This document shows, piece after piece, positions 26,301 through 35,100 of a stretch of DNA of 49,853 bases; the stretch's first letter is position 1, and the number at the start of each line of letters is the position of its first letter. The notes below the pieces were generated by a model. The model had not been told where the DNA came from and made no database searches. It saw only the letters and a program-made list of their open reading frames with translations. Origin of the DNA: Lysobacter enzymogenes (lineage in GTDB: Bacteria; Pseudomonadota; Gammaproteobacteria; Xanthomonadales; Xanthomonadaceae); contig NZ_FNOG01000013.1 of assembly GCF_900106525.1 (NCBI RefSeq), forward strand, positions 59,307-109,159, written 5' to 3'. A program made the position numbers and the translations under genes.

Positions 26301-28720
26301 CCGAAGCCCTGGCATCGGGCCGCGCGGTCCAGCGCGGCTACGACGCGCGCAACCGGATCAAGACCCTGGGCTTCCCCGACGGCCGCGGCAACCAAAGCTG
26401 GGAGTACTGGCCCGACGGCCTGCCCAGGCAGATCGTGACCCTCAACGGCGACGGCAGCGGCGCGGTCGCCAACCGCTACGAGTACAACAAGCGCCGCCTG
26501 CTGACCCGCGAGCAGCTCAGTTTCGACGCCATCGACTGGGCCTTCGGCGTGGGCTACACCAACGAAGGCCAAGTCGCCTCGCATACCTACCCCGACGGCC
26601 AGCAGGTCGCCTACGACAGCAACGGCCTGGGCCAGCCGCGCCGAGTCGGAGCCTACGCCAGCGACGTGAGCTACTTCGCCAACGGCGGCATGGCCCGCTT
26701 CGTCTACGGCAACGGCATCGTCCATACCCTGACGCAGAACGCGCGCGGCCTAGCCGAACGCAGCCGCGACGCCGGCGCGGCTGTCGTGCTCGACGACAGC
26801 TACGACTACGACGCCAACGGCAACGTCGCCGCGATCAGCGACGGTCGCGCCGGCGCGCCCGGCAACCGCAGCATGAGCTACGACGGCCTGGACCGGCTTA
26901 CCGCCACCGCCGCTTCGATGTTCGGCCACGCGGCCTACAGCTACGACGCGCTCGACAACCTGCGCAGCGTCGCCATCGGCGGCACCGCTACCGTTGCGGG
27001 CCGCCAGCACGTCTATCAGTACAACGGCGCCAACCAACTGGAGCTGGTCAAGAACGCGGCGGGCGAGGGCGTGATCGGCCTGGGCTACGACCTGCAGGGC
27101 AACCTGCAGAACAAGAACGGCCAGGCGTTCGATTTCGATCTGGGCAACCGCTTGCGCGGGGTGGGCGACACCGAGTTCTATCGCTACGACGGCCACGGCC
27201 GGCGCGTGCTGTCCACCAGCCCCACGCTTGGCCGCATCGTCTCGATGTACGGACTGGACGGTGTGCTGCGCTACCAGCGCGACTACCGCAAAGAGAAGGA
27301 CATCGCGTACTTCAGCCTCAACGGCAGCCCGGTGGCGAAGGCGACCACCGCGATCGCCCCGGACGTGCCGGTGCTGAAAGCGCCGAGCTACGTCTCGCAG
27401 CCCAGCTACACCGTGGAATGGAACGCCACCACCGCCGCCGGCAGCTATGAGTTGCAGCAGCGTGCCGGCACCGGCGCCTGGCAGAACCTGTACAGCGGCA
27501 GCCAGCGCAGCCACAGCGTCAGCGGCAACGCCAACGGCAGCTACGGCTACCGGGTGCGCGCCTGCAACGCCACCGGCTGCGGCGCATGGAGCGCCGAAGC
27601 GATCGTGCAGGTGCAGCGCGCCCCAAGCGCCGCTCCGGCCTTGAACGCACCGGCGACCGCGCTCAACGGCCAATACACGGTGAGCTGGAGCGCGACCGGC
27701 GGCGCCACCGACTACGTGCTGGAGGAAAGCTTCAACAACGGCGCCTGGACCACCGTCTACACCGGCGCCGGCCTGAGCCAATCGTTCACGGCGAAGCCCT
27801 ACGGTTATTTCGCGTACCGGGTGAAGGCCTGCAACCCGGCCGGCTGCGGCCCGACCTCGGCGGCGAGCATGGTGTACGTGCTGTACCCGCCGGGTTCGGC
27901 GCCGACGCTGACCGCGCCGGCGCAAAGCGACGCCGGCAGCTTCAATCTCAGCTGGAACGCGATTGGCGGCGCGACCCGCTACGAGCTCGAGCAAAACGCG
28001 CTCGGCGGCGGCTGGGCGCTGATCCAGGACGCGGCCGCGACCGGCCGCACCATCGTCGGCGGCAGCACCGGCACGTATGCGTATCGCGTGCGGGCCTGCA
28101 ACCAGGCCGGCTGCGGCGCAACCTCGGCCGAGGCCAGCGTGCAGGTCATCGGCCCGCCCACCGCCGCGCCGGCCATCAGCCTGGATGCCGTCACCAACAC
28201 CGGCACCTTCTGGGTCGGCTGGACCAGCGTAGCGACGGCCACCTACTACCAAATGGACGAAAGCCGCGAGGGCGCGGCCTGGACCGGGGTGTACCAGGAC
28301 ACCGCAACCGGCGTCACCGTGTGGAACCGCGACGACGGCCGTTACGGCTACCGCGCGCGCGGCTGCAACGCGGCCGGCTGCGGCCCCTATGCCGACGCGC
28401 GCTTCATCACCGTAGACCGGCCGCCGGCCACGCCGGCCATCAACATGGCCGACTGGCTGATCAACACAATGCGCGGCAAGCCTTCAGTGAGCACCTGCAC
28501 CGTGCGCTGGTCGACCTCGGCGAAGACTACCGCCTACGAACTGCAAAACGCCGATACCGGCGCGTTGCTCTATCGCGGCACATCCAACGATATCCGATCC
28601 ACCTCCAGCGGCCAGTACTGCGCCTACAACTACAACGTGCGCGCTTGCGGATCGGGTGGTTGCTCCGCCTGGTCGGCGCCGGCGTATCCCGCGACCCGCC
28701 GCACCGTGCCGATGGATTGA
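23351..28720 (+). CDS. Large secreted Rhs/YD-repeat protein with five fibronectin type III domains
   Basis: The protein is 1789 residues. A Sec signal (ending ALSPARA, residue ~35) is followed by an N-terminal shell region (HTDWPNEYAKRV onward). Then comes a long stretch of YD repeats (e.g. YDPMGRLQTVTPP, YDALDNLRSVAIG, YDLQGNLQNKNGQ) to about residue 1325, which would fold as the hollow Rhs beta-cocoon. It ends in five ~85-residue fibronectin type III-like domains (residues ~1337-1789), each closing with YRVRACN-x-GCG or a close variant. In related proteins the conserved core (DALGSPTAVTD...) follows the YD region in one chain. Here the chain stops after the fibronectin domains and the core is encoded by the next gene. 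The start at 23351 has only a weak ribosome site; an in-frame ATG at 23360 is an alternative. Confidence 0.9.
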   Translation: MNSMNERFLRCQVLRFGLAWALFLASAFALSPARAQHTDWPNEYAKRVRATENISPLSDEAFGDKVNLFNGTVRFNHELISLPGNSALPVRLGIVYDPHDITQGQLSAPWDLDIPYVAAVHHSKTSETAGWVAIPGSVNNGYVTFERSMFWSGNRLSLDGGGGGDLLRITADPKRVKPNNSVTYTFATKDGWYFSELPSVQNGPGKGLVGYAPNGTKYTFDWLAYRRYSSITHPWGYNVPNAILGRYKLQLYVTKIEDRFGNWVKYDWEYDHPKRIYANDGREIVMTYSEPSPGMFPGHLRSQILSATANGRTWSFSQLGGYGGNVTNPDGTEWKFEGPATFNAFRLDVAEYLLNPETNQTYLKKNLPCSPGAIIKDTTSRIRITHPSGATALYVFKGMRHGRTNVPFWCETGMDEQRSERNRFSTFHDTWSLVEKRISAPGVAEKTYNYAYDGLGEGYETQDESRWDIGPGWNAKYAPPAPNYKTVTVTEPDGTQNIHTFGRDRDINEGQLFKVETRKNGLTYRVVNNAYVDNAEAAGMPFPEWMGSSGDEFADRLPNSNRPLKNVVTQQDGASFNRSVNAFDALVRPTNVTKWSSGSANDGSRTDATEYHDDLALWVLGQVNKETNANTGWVAAQTGYDALARPSQRYAFGRLVESYGYNPDGTLATVTDGRGNVTSLGNWKRGVPQSIQYADRSADSAVVDDNGWLSSVTDENGYATSYAYDPMGRLQTVTPPAGDSNAWSSTQISFSRRDVDEYGLPPGHWMQTTVVGGRACKNVFLDGFWRPVLTHEWDCADIPGTLRASVRRYDDKGRTVFSSYPVGYAEAFGNVFTTPLKGTYTDYEPLGRVSLVQQDSELGRLATRTEYLAGFQTLTTNPRQFQTVVAYQTFDEPSTEAPIAMVHPEGARTNIWRDIFGAVTAIRRSSADGATQVTRSYVYDGQHRLCKTVEPETGATAVGYDAANNIAWTAAGLALPASDQCNAAEALASGRAVQRGYDARNRIKTLGFPDGRGNQSWEYWPDGLPRQIVTLNGDGSGAVANRYEYNKRRLLTREQLSFDAIDWAFGVGYTNEGQVASHTYPDGQQVAYDSNGLGQPRRVGAYASDVSYFANGGMARFVYGNGIVHTLTQNARGLAERSRDAGAAVVLDDSYDYDANGNVAAISDGRAGAPGNRSMSYDGLDRLTATAASMFGHAAYSYDALDNLRSVAIGGTATVAGRQHVYQYNGANQLELVKNAAGEGVIGLGYDLQGNLQNKNGQAFDFDLGNRLRGVGDTEFYRYDGHGRRVLSTSPTLGRIVSMYGLDGVLRYQRDYRKEKDIAYFSLNGSPVAKATTAIAPDVPVLKAPSYVSQPSYTVEWNATTAAGSYELQQRAGTGAWQNLYSGSQRSHSVSGNANGSYGYRVRACNATGCGAWSAEAIVQVQRAPSAAPALNAPATALNGQYTVSWSATGGATDYVLEESFNNGAWTTVYTGAGLSQSFTAKPYGYFAYRVKACNPAGCGPTSAASMVYVLYPPGSAPTLTAPAQSDAGSFNLSWNAIGGATRYELEQNALGGGWALIQDAAATGRTIVGGSTGTYAYRVRACNQAGCGATSAEASVQVIGPPTAAPAISLDAVTNTGTFWVGWTSVATATYYQMDESREGAAWTGVYQDTATGVTVWNRDDGRYGYRARGCNAAGCGPYADARFITVDRPPATPAINMADWLINTMRGKPSVSTCTVRWSTSAKTTAYELQNADTGALLYRGTSNDIRSTSSGQYCAYNYNVRACGSGGCSAWSAPAYPATRRTVPMD

Positions 28721-28730
28721 GGAGCGAGCC

Positions 28731-29687
28731 ATGCACAAGAGCCTGTCGAACCTGATCCTCATCTTCGCTCTCGATGCGGCCGCTCCAGCAAGAGCGGCCA
28801 CAGTCGTGGAATACATCCATACAGACGCGCTGGGCTCGCCGACCGCAGTGACCGATGCAAACCAGAACATCGTGGAACGCAGCGAGTACGAGCCTTATGG
28901 ACGCCTGATCAACCGGCCGCTCGCCGACGCCCCCGGCTACACCGGCCATGTAAGCGACGCTGCCACCGGCCTGAACTACATGCAGCAACGCTACTACGAT
29001 GCCGAAATAGGACGCTTCCTGAGTACGGATCCGGTGACTGCGTACTCGAAGCCCGGCACGAACTTCAACCGGTTCTGGTATGCGAACAACAATCCATACC
29101 GGTTCATCGATCCGGATGGGCGTTACGTCTGCTCAGGAAGCATGGAAAACTGCAAACAGTTCGATTCGGCGATCGAAGCGGCGACCAAAGCCGCGGTCAA
29201 TCCGAAACTGTCGACCGACCAGAGGGCCGCCCTCTCAAAAGCCGTCAACTTCTATGGGGAGAAGGGCAACAGCGATGTTAGGATTTCCTTCTCGAAGCTT
29301 GCGGGAGACTACGCGAACATCAGCACCGATAGGCAGGGCAAGGGCGATGTCGTTTTCGATCTGGCCAAAATCGGTAGTCGCGATCCTGCCAACGCTTCGG
29401 GACTTTCGAACGGTTTGGCGATGAGGATTCTGCACGAGGGCGATCATGGCGCCCGGATCAAAGACGACGGTTTCCCTGCCTCGCGATCCGACCGATTCGA
29501 GCGCGAGCAACATGGTTACCGGGCCGAAGGCTATTATCAGAAGGCCACCGGCTATCTGCAGAACGGAAACAACATCTGGGCGCCTTGGAACTCTGGCGAC
29601 GGAATCGACGAAAGCACGGTGAACTCGCGCGCGCAATGGTCGGTAGAGTTCTCATGTCGCGGATCGAACGAAGGGAGTTGTCGGTGA
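28731..29687 (+). CDS. Separate secreted Rhs core protein with toxin-like C-terminal domain
   Basis: This gene begins 11 bases after the large Rhs gene, with GGAG just upstream. It encodes 318 residues. There is its own signal peptide (cleavage after APARA, residue 22), then the Rhs-associated core (YIHTDALGSPTAVTDANQNI, YEPYGRL, GYTGHVSDAATGLNYMQQRY, GRFLSTDPV and DPDGR at the end near residue 130). After DPDGR the sequence turns into an unrelated domain, as in polymorphic toxins. That domain carries H235-E-G-D-H239 and a Glu-rich helix (E257, E259, E266), the layout of a zinc metalloprotease; I call this putative. GC content falls here relative to the upstream gene, consistent with an exchanged C-terminus. 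Confidence 0.82.
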   Translation: MHKSLSNLILIFALDAAAPARAATVVEYIHTDALGSPTAVTDANQNIVERSEYEPYGRLINRPLADAPGYTGHVSDAATGLNYMQQRYYDAEIGRFLSTDPVTAYSKPGTNFNRFWYANNNPYRFIDPDGRYVCSGSMENCKQFDSAIEAATKAAVNPKLSTDQRAALSKAVNFYGEKGNSDVRISFSKLAGDYANISTDRQGKGDVVFDLAKIGSRDPANASGLSNGLAMRILHEGDHGARIKDDGFPASRSDRFEREQHGYRAEGYYQKATGYLQNGNNIWAPWNSGDGIDESTVNSRAQWSVEFSCRGSNEGSCR

Positions 29688-30181
29688 TGGCTAATCGATA
29701 TCGTGTGTCGCTCCTGATCGCGGGTACAGTCATGGCAGCATGCGCTTGCGCGAGCGATCGCGTGCCCGAGTCCGGGCGAGACGGCGAGGACCGGATCGTC
29801 TTTTCCGATCCGGCCGACTTTATCGGCGTCACGTTCAAGGCGGGTCGACCTCGCGCCGGCGAGGCGCCCACCATCGAGGCCCTGCAGTCGCCTGTCGACG
29901 TGAAAGCGCTGGAGAGCGATCTGGAGCTGCTGAAGACCGCCCCGGCCAATATCGCCCTGGGAACCGCAGGCTTCACCGATTCCGCCGAATGTTCGGGAGA
30001 TGCGTGCCGCGAGCTGTCGCTGCGCCGCGCGAAATTCCTCGCGAATTGGCTTTTCAGCCATGGCATCCCCCGATCGAGACTGTCCGGACCTAAGGGATTC
30101 GGCGCGGAGCAGGCAATCGGAGACAACACCACCGAAGAGGGCAGGGCGCGCAACAGGCGTGCGTACATCAGTTACGAATGA
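29687..30181 (+). CDS. OmpA-like lipoprotein, possible immunity or anchoring partner
   Basis: The ATG overlaps the stop of the Rhs core gene by one base (TGATG) with AAGGGAG upstream, so translation is coupled. It has 164 residues. The lipoprotein signal MANRYRVSLLIAGTVMAAC has its lipid-modified Cys at 19 (or 21). The C-terminal OmpA/Pal-type peptidoglycan-binding domain is recognisable (GFTDSAECSGD, RELSLRRAKFLANWLFSHGI, GDNTTEEGRARNRRAYI). The Asp in TD and the Arg in RARNRR are the usual diaminopimelate ligands. Position directly after a toxin-like gene is where immunity genes sit, but this fold is normally structural, so it could instead anchor the Rhs complex to the cell wall. No terminator is evident before the convergent recD. 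Confidence 0.8.
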   Translation: MANRYRVSLLIAGTVMAACACASDRVPESGRDGEDRIVFSDPADFIGVTFKAGRPRAGEAPTIEALQSPVDVKALESDLELLKTAPANIALGTAGFTDSAECSGDACRELSLRRAKFLANWLFSHGIPRSRLSGPKGFGAEQAIGDNTTEEGRARNRRAYISYE

Positions 30182-30296
30182 CGGTCCGTTCCGCGCAGAG
30201 ACAAGAAAACGACGCTCGCCGAGGCAACGCATCAAGCGCCGCCGCGAGGTAGTTGTGTGGCGAGCGAACGATGTCCATCGCTGAACCGCCTGTGTT

Positions 30297-32147
30297 CTAT
30301 GTTTGCCCGGCCAACCGCCAAGCCAACCCCGACACCCGCGCCGCGTGCCGCGACAGCGCCGTGCGCAGCACCGCTTCGCTCGCGGCCAGATGCAGCTCGC
30401 TGCGCGCGCGGGTCAGGCCGGTGTAGACCAGTTCGCGCGAGAGGTGGCGCGCGTCCTGGCGCGGCAGTTGCAGCCACACCCGTTCGAACTCCGAGCCCTG
30501 CGATTTGTGCACGGTCATGGCGAAGGCGCCGCTGTGCGCGGGCAGGGCGGAGGGATGGAACGCGCGCACGCCCTGAGCGCCGCCGGCGAACCAGGCGACG
30601 GTGCCGGCGGCGAGGTCTTCGCGGCCGTCGGCGGCGCGCGCGCGCAGGCAGACGCCGATGTCGCCGTTGAACAGGCCGTGGCGATAGCTGTTCTCGGTGA
30701 TCAACAGCAGGCGGCCGTGGAAGTAGGCGGAGCGGTGCGCGCCGGCCAGGGCTTCCTCGATGCGTGCGTTGAGCGGCGCCGCGCCCTGGCCGCCGTCGCG
30801 CAGCGCGGTCAGCAGGCGCAGGCGCGCGGCCAGGGCCAGCGCTTGTTCGGGATCGTCGGCTTCGCCGATGGCGCGCCACGCCGGCAGCAGGCGTTCGCGG
30901 CCGCTGCCGGCGAGCGGGTCGTGCACGTCCTCGTGGAAGTGCACGCCGCGCAGTTCGCCGCTGCGCAGCAGCGCCAGCGCGGTGTCGGCGTCGCCGCTGC
31001 GCACGGCTTCGGCCAGCGGCGCCAGTTGCAGGCTCTCGGCCTGGCGATAGCCGCGGCGCAGGTGGACGCGGCTGGCGGCCAGCGCGCTCGGCGCGGCCAA
31101 CGCCGGCACCGCGTCGCCGAGCAGCGGGCGCAGCGCGCGGGCTTGCGCGGCGGGCAGGCCGTCGTCGTCGCCGGCGGCATCGACGATCGCGGCGAGCACG
31201 TCGCCGGCTTCCACCGACGGCAGCTGATCGCGGTCGCCGAGCAGGATCAAGCGCGCGCCGTCGGGCACGGCTTCGACCAGCTTGCACATCAGCGGCAGAT
31301 CGACCATCGAGGCTTCGTCGACGACGACCACGTCGAAGGCCAGCGGATTGCGCGCGTCGTGGCGGAAACGCGGACGGTCGGGCACCACGCCGAGCAGGCG
31401 GTGCAGCGTGCCGGCCTGTTGCGGCAACGCGGCGAGCAGTTCCGCATCCACGCCCGGCAGCTCGCGCAAGCGCTCGGCCGCAAGGCGCAGGCTTTCGGCC
31501 ATGCGCTCGGCAGCGCGGCCGGTCGGCGCGGCCAGGGCGATGCGCGGCGGCGCCACGCCGTCCAGGCGCGCCTGCGCGATCAGCAAGACCAGCAAGCGGG
31601 CGATGGTGGTGGTCTTGCCGGTGCCGGGGCCGCCAGTGGCGAGCAGCAGCGATTGCAGCAGCGCCAGCGCGGCGGCGCGCGCTTGACGGTCGTCGTCGCG
31701 CGCGTGCGGGAACAACTGCGCGAACAGCGGCGCCAGCGCGTCCAGGTCGGCCGGCGGCGGCGCGAACGCCTGCAGACGGCGCAAGCCGGCGGCGAGGCGG
31801 CGTTCGTACTCGCGATAGCGGCGCAGATACAACAAGCCGCGTTCGAGCACCAACGGCGCGGCCGCATCGGACGCCGCATCGGCGGCCGGCACCGCGACCC
31901 AGCGCGATTGCGCCAGCATCCCCAGCCACGCCTCCGGCTCGGGCCATTCGACCGCCGCTTCGCTGAGCAACTGCGGCCGGCGCGGATCGAACGCGGCGTG
32001 GCCGCGCGCGATCGCCTGCGAGGCCAACGCGGCCGCGGCCAGCACCGGGTCGGGCGTGTCGCGGTCGAGCCGGCGCAGCGCTTGGGCCAGGGCGTGGTCG
32101 ACCGTGCGCAGCGAGCCGTCGCGGAACAGGGCGTCGAGCAGGCTCAT
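30297..32147 (-). CDS. recD: RecBCD exonuclease V subunit RecD (5'-3' helicase)
   Basis: RecD is the fast helicase motor and regulatory subunit of RecBCD, which processes double-strand breaks and degrades foreign linear DNA. At 616 residues it is of normal length. The Walker A motif ATGGPGTGKTTTIARL lies near residues 168-183, the DEAS Walker B is within VVVDEASMVDLPL, and the Q-containing GDRDQLPSVEAGD and the C-terminal helicase motif MTVHKSQGSEFERV are present. LVYTGLTRARSEL closes the helicase core. Its ATG overlaps the recB stop by four bases (32144-32147). It is the last gene of recC-recB-recD. Confidence 0.97.
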   Translation of the reverse strand: MSLLDALFRDGSLRTVDHALAQALRRLDRDTPDPVLAAAALASQAIARGHAAFDPRRPQLLSEAAVEWPEPEAWLGMLAQSRWVAVPAADAASDAAAPLVLERGLLYLRRYREYERRLAAGLRRLQAFAPPPADLDALAPLFAQLFPHARDDDRQARAAALALLQSLLLATGGPGTGKTTTIARLLVLLIAQARLDGVAPPRIALAAPTGRAAERMAESLRLAAERLRELPGVDAELLAALPQQAGTLHRLLGVVPDRPRFRHDARNPLAFDVVVVDEASMVDLPLMCKLVEAVPDGARLILLGDRDQLPSVEAGDVLAAIVDAAGDDDGLPAAQARALRPLLGDAVPALAAPSALAASRVHLRRGYRQAESLQLAPLAEAVRSGDADTALALLRSGELRGVHFHEDVHDPLAGSGRERLLPAWRAIGEADDPEQALALAARLRLLTALRDGGQGAAPLNARIEEALAGAHRSAYFHGRLLLITENSYRHGLFNGDIGVCLRARAADGREDLAAGTVAWFAGGAQGVRAFHPSALPAHSGAFAMTVHKSQGSEFERVWLQLPRQDARHLSRELVYTGLTRARSELHLAASEAVLRTALSRHAARVSGLAWRLAGQT

Positions 32148-35100
32148 CGCGGGCCTCCGGCGAACGCCGCGTCCATCGCCTCGATCAATGCCAGCGGCGG
32201 CTTGGCCGCATGCACGCCGGCGCCGGGATCGGCCGCGTCCAGGCCGCGGCAGAACAGATAGCGCACGCCGCCGAAATCGCGTTCGTAGTCGTACGCCTCG
32301 CCGAGGCGGAAGCGCAGCCAGCGGTGCAGGGCGACGGTGTAGATCAGCGCTTGCAGGTCGTATTCGCTTTCGGCCATCGCCCGTTCGACCTGCGCGGCGT
32401 CGAAGCCGGGCAGGCGGTTGGTCTTGTAGTCGAGCACGTAATAGCGGCCTTGGTAGGCGTAGACCAGATCGATCTTGCCGGTCATCAGGCCTTCCAGGCG
32501 TCGGCGCGAACCGAACGTACGCCGCTCGCGCACCTGACCGTGCGCGTGCAGCGCCGCCAGCAGCGCGTCCACCGGCGCGGCGTCGAGGGCGAAATGGAAT
32601 TCCATCTCGCTGCGGCGCTCGCGCTCGGCCAGCTCGCACAGGCGCGCGCCCTCGGGCAGCGGCGCGACCAGGGTGCGGCCGACCAGCGAGGACAGCAGTT
32701 CGATGCCGTCGTCGATGTCGGCCTCGGCATAACCTTCGCTGCGCATCGCCGACGCCAGCGCCTCGTCCTCGCCCGGCGGCGGCGGATCGCCTTCGCGCCA
32801 CTCGCGCCAGGCGCCGAAGTCCACCCGCTCCAGCGCGGTGTGCACGACGTTGCCGAAGCGGCTGCCGCCGAAACGCGCATCGCCCGGCAGCGGCGCCGCC
32901 GATGCGGCCTCGACCTGGGTCTGCGGCTCGTCCTGCGCGCCGCCCTCGTCCTGCGCGGCCGGGTCGAAGCCGGCGTCTTCGTTGGTGAGCTGGGTGAAGC
33001 TGTACACCCACCAGTCGCGCGCGGCGCGGCTGCGCGCTTCGCGCGCCGGCGGCACCGCGCCGTCGGCGACCGGCGGCAACGGCGCGGGCGGCGGGCCGAC
33101 CGCGCTGGCATCGATGGCGACGCCGGGCGCGCGCGCCAAGCCATCGAGGTCGGCCAGCATCGGTTGCAGCGGCGACAAGGCCGCGTGGTACAGCGGCCCG
33201 GTCGCGATCCACAGCGCGTGGCGCGCGCGGGTCAGGCCGACGTAGAGCAGGCGCGCGTCCTCGGCGCGGGTTTCCAGCGCGGCGCGTTCGCGCGCCGCGT
33301 CCCAGTCCGGCGCGTTCGGGTCGAACGCTTCGCTCTGCAATTGCAGCACCCGGCCGTGTTCGGGATCGGGATACTCGCACCAGCGGCCCGCGCGCGGCTC
33401 GCGGCCGAGCGCCACGAACGGCAGGAACACCAGGCCGAACTCGAGGCCCTTGCTCTTGTGCAGGGTCAGGATCTGCACCCGGTGCGCGTCCGATTCCAGC
33501 CGCAGCTGCTGCTTCTCGTCGCCGTCGTCGGCCTCGGCGATGCGCAGGCGCAGCCAGTCGCGCAGGCCGTGCAGGCCGAGCGCGCGGCGGTCGGCTTCCT
33601 GCAGGGTTTCGGCCAGTTGCAGCAAGTTGGTCAGGCGGCGCTCGCCGTCGCTCAGCGCCAGCAGCCGCGGCGCCTGTTGCGCGCACAGTTCGGCCAGCAG
33701 CGCGAGCGGGCCGTGGCGCTGCCAGCGCTCGCGCCAGTGCAGCGCCTGCGCTTGCCAGCGCGCCTGCTCGGCCTCGTCGGCGGCCAGCCGCGCGACCTGC
33801 GCGCCGCCCAGGCCGACCAGCACCGTCGCCAGCGCCGCGCGCAGGCGGCCGCTGTCGCCCGGATGCAGCAGCGCGTCGAACAGGGTCAGCACCTCCATCG
33901 CCTGGTCGGTCGCGAACAGGCTGCGGCGGCCGGCGGCCACCGCGGGGATGCCGGCGGCGCCGAGCGCGTGCTGGATCTGCGCGGCTTCGTCGTGGCTGCG
34001 TACCAGCACGGCGATGTCGGCCGGACGCAGCGGCCGGCCCTGGATCGTCGCCCGCCCGGCGCGCGCGTCGGCGAGCCAGCCGTGGATCGCGGCGACGCAG
34101 GCGCGCGCGGCCAGATCGCGCGATTCGGGCGAACTCCATTCGGCTTTCTTGCGGCCGTCGGCCGGCGGCGGCAACGCGCGCAGCAGCAAGGCCGGCGCAG
34201 TGGCGCCGTCGCGCTGCAAGTCGTCGTCGGCGACCGCGCCGCCGGCTTCGACTTCGCGGAAACGGATGCGCGGATCGACGAACGCGGCCGCGCCGGCCTG
34301 CGCGTACAGCGCGGCGATCGCGCGCAGCAGCGAGGGGCGCGAGCGGAAGTTGTGGTCCAGCGGCGGCGCTGCCTGCGCCTGCGCGGCGGCGGCCAGATAG
34401 GTGTGCACGTCGCCGCCGCGGAAGCCGTAGATCGCCTGCTTGGGATCGCCGATCAGGAACAAGCCGGTGGGTTGTGACCCATCGCCGTCCACCGCCGCCT
34501 CGCCGAACACGCGGCGGAAGATCGCCCACTGGCGCGGATCGGTGTCCTGGAACTCGTCGACCAGGGCCACCGCGTACTGCTCGCGCAAACGCCGCGCCAA
34601 GGCCTCGCCGTGCGGGCCTTCCAGCGCGTTCGCGACGTCGGCGATCAGGTCGTCGAAGCTCTGCACGCGGCGCACCCGCTTGAGTTCGGCCAAGCGCTGC
34701 GCCGCCGCCGTGCGGATGCGATGGGCCAAGGCCAGCCGCTGCCCCGCCAGCCATTGCTCGCGCTGCTGCGCGACCTCGAGAAAGCGCGCCACCGCATCGA
34801 ACAAGGGCGAGGCCGGCAGCTGCGCTTCCTTGCCCTTGTTGGCCTTGGACGCGAGCGCGGCCGGCGCGAGCTTGGCCGCGCGCTCGTCCAGCGGTTGCGA
34901 CCAGTCGCCGTTCGCGCACCAGGCCTGCAACTGCGCGCGCAGTTCGTCGGGCAGGTTGGCGCGGTAGCTGTTGCCGTTGAGCGCCTTGCCGGCGATGGCC
35001 GCGGCCAATGCGGCGAAGGCGTCGTCGGCGTATGCGGCGAAGGCGTCGCGCAGCGCAGCGCCGGCGCGGTCGAGTTCGGCCAGCGGGTCGTCGCTTACGG

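Noticed and set aside
23351-29687. Rhs locus as one frameshifted gene
   Set aside because: The second gene has its own ribosome site and signal peptide, and the first ends cleanly after a complete fifth fibronectin-like domain.
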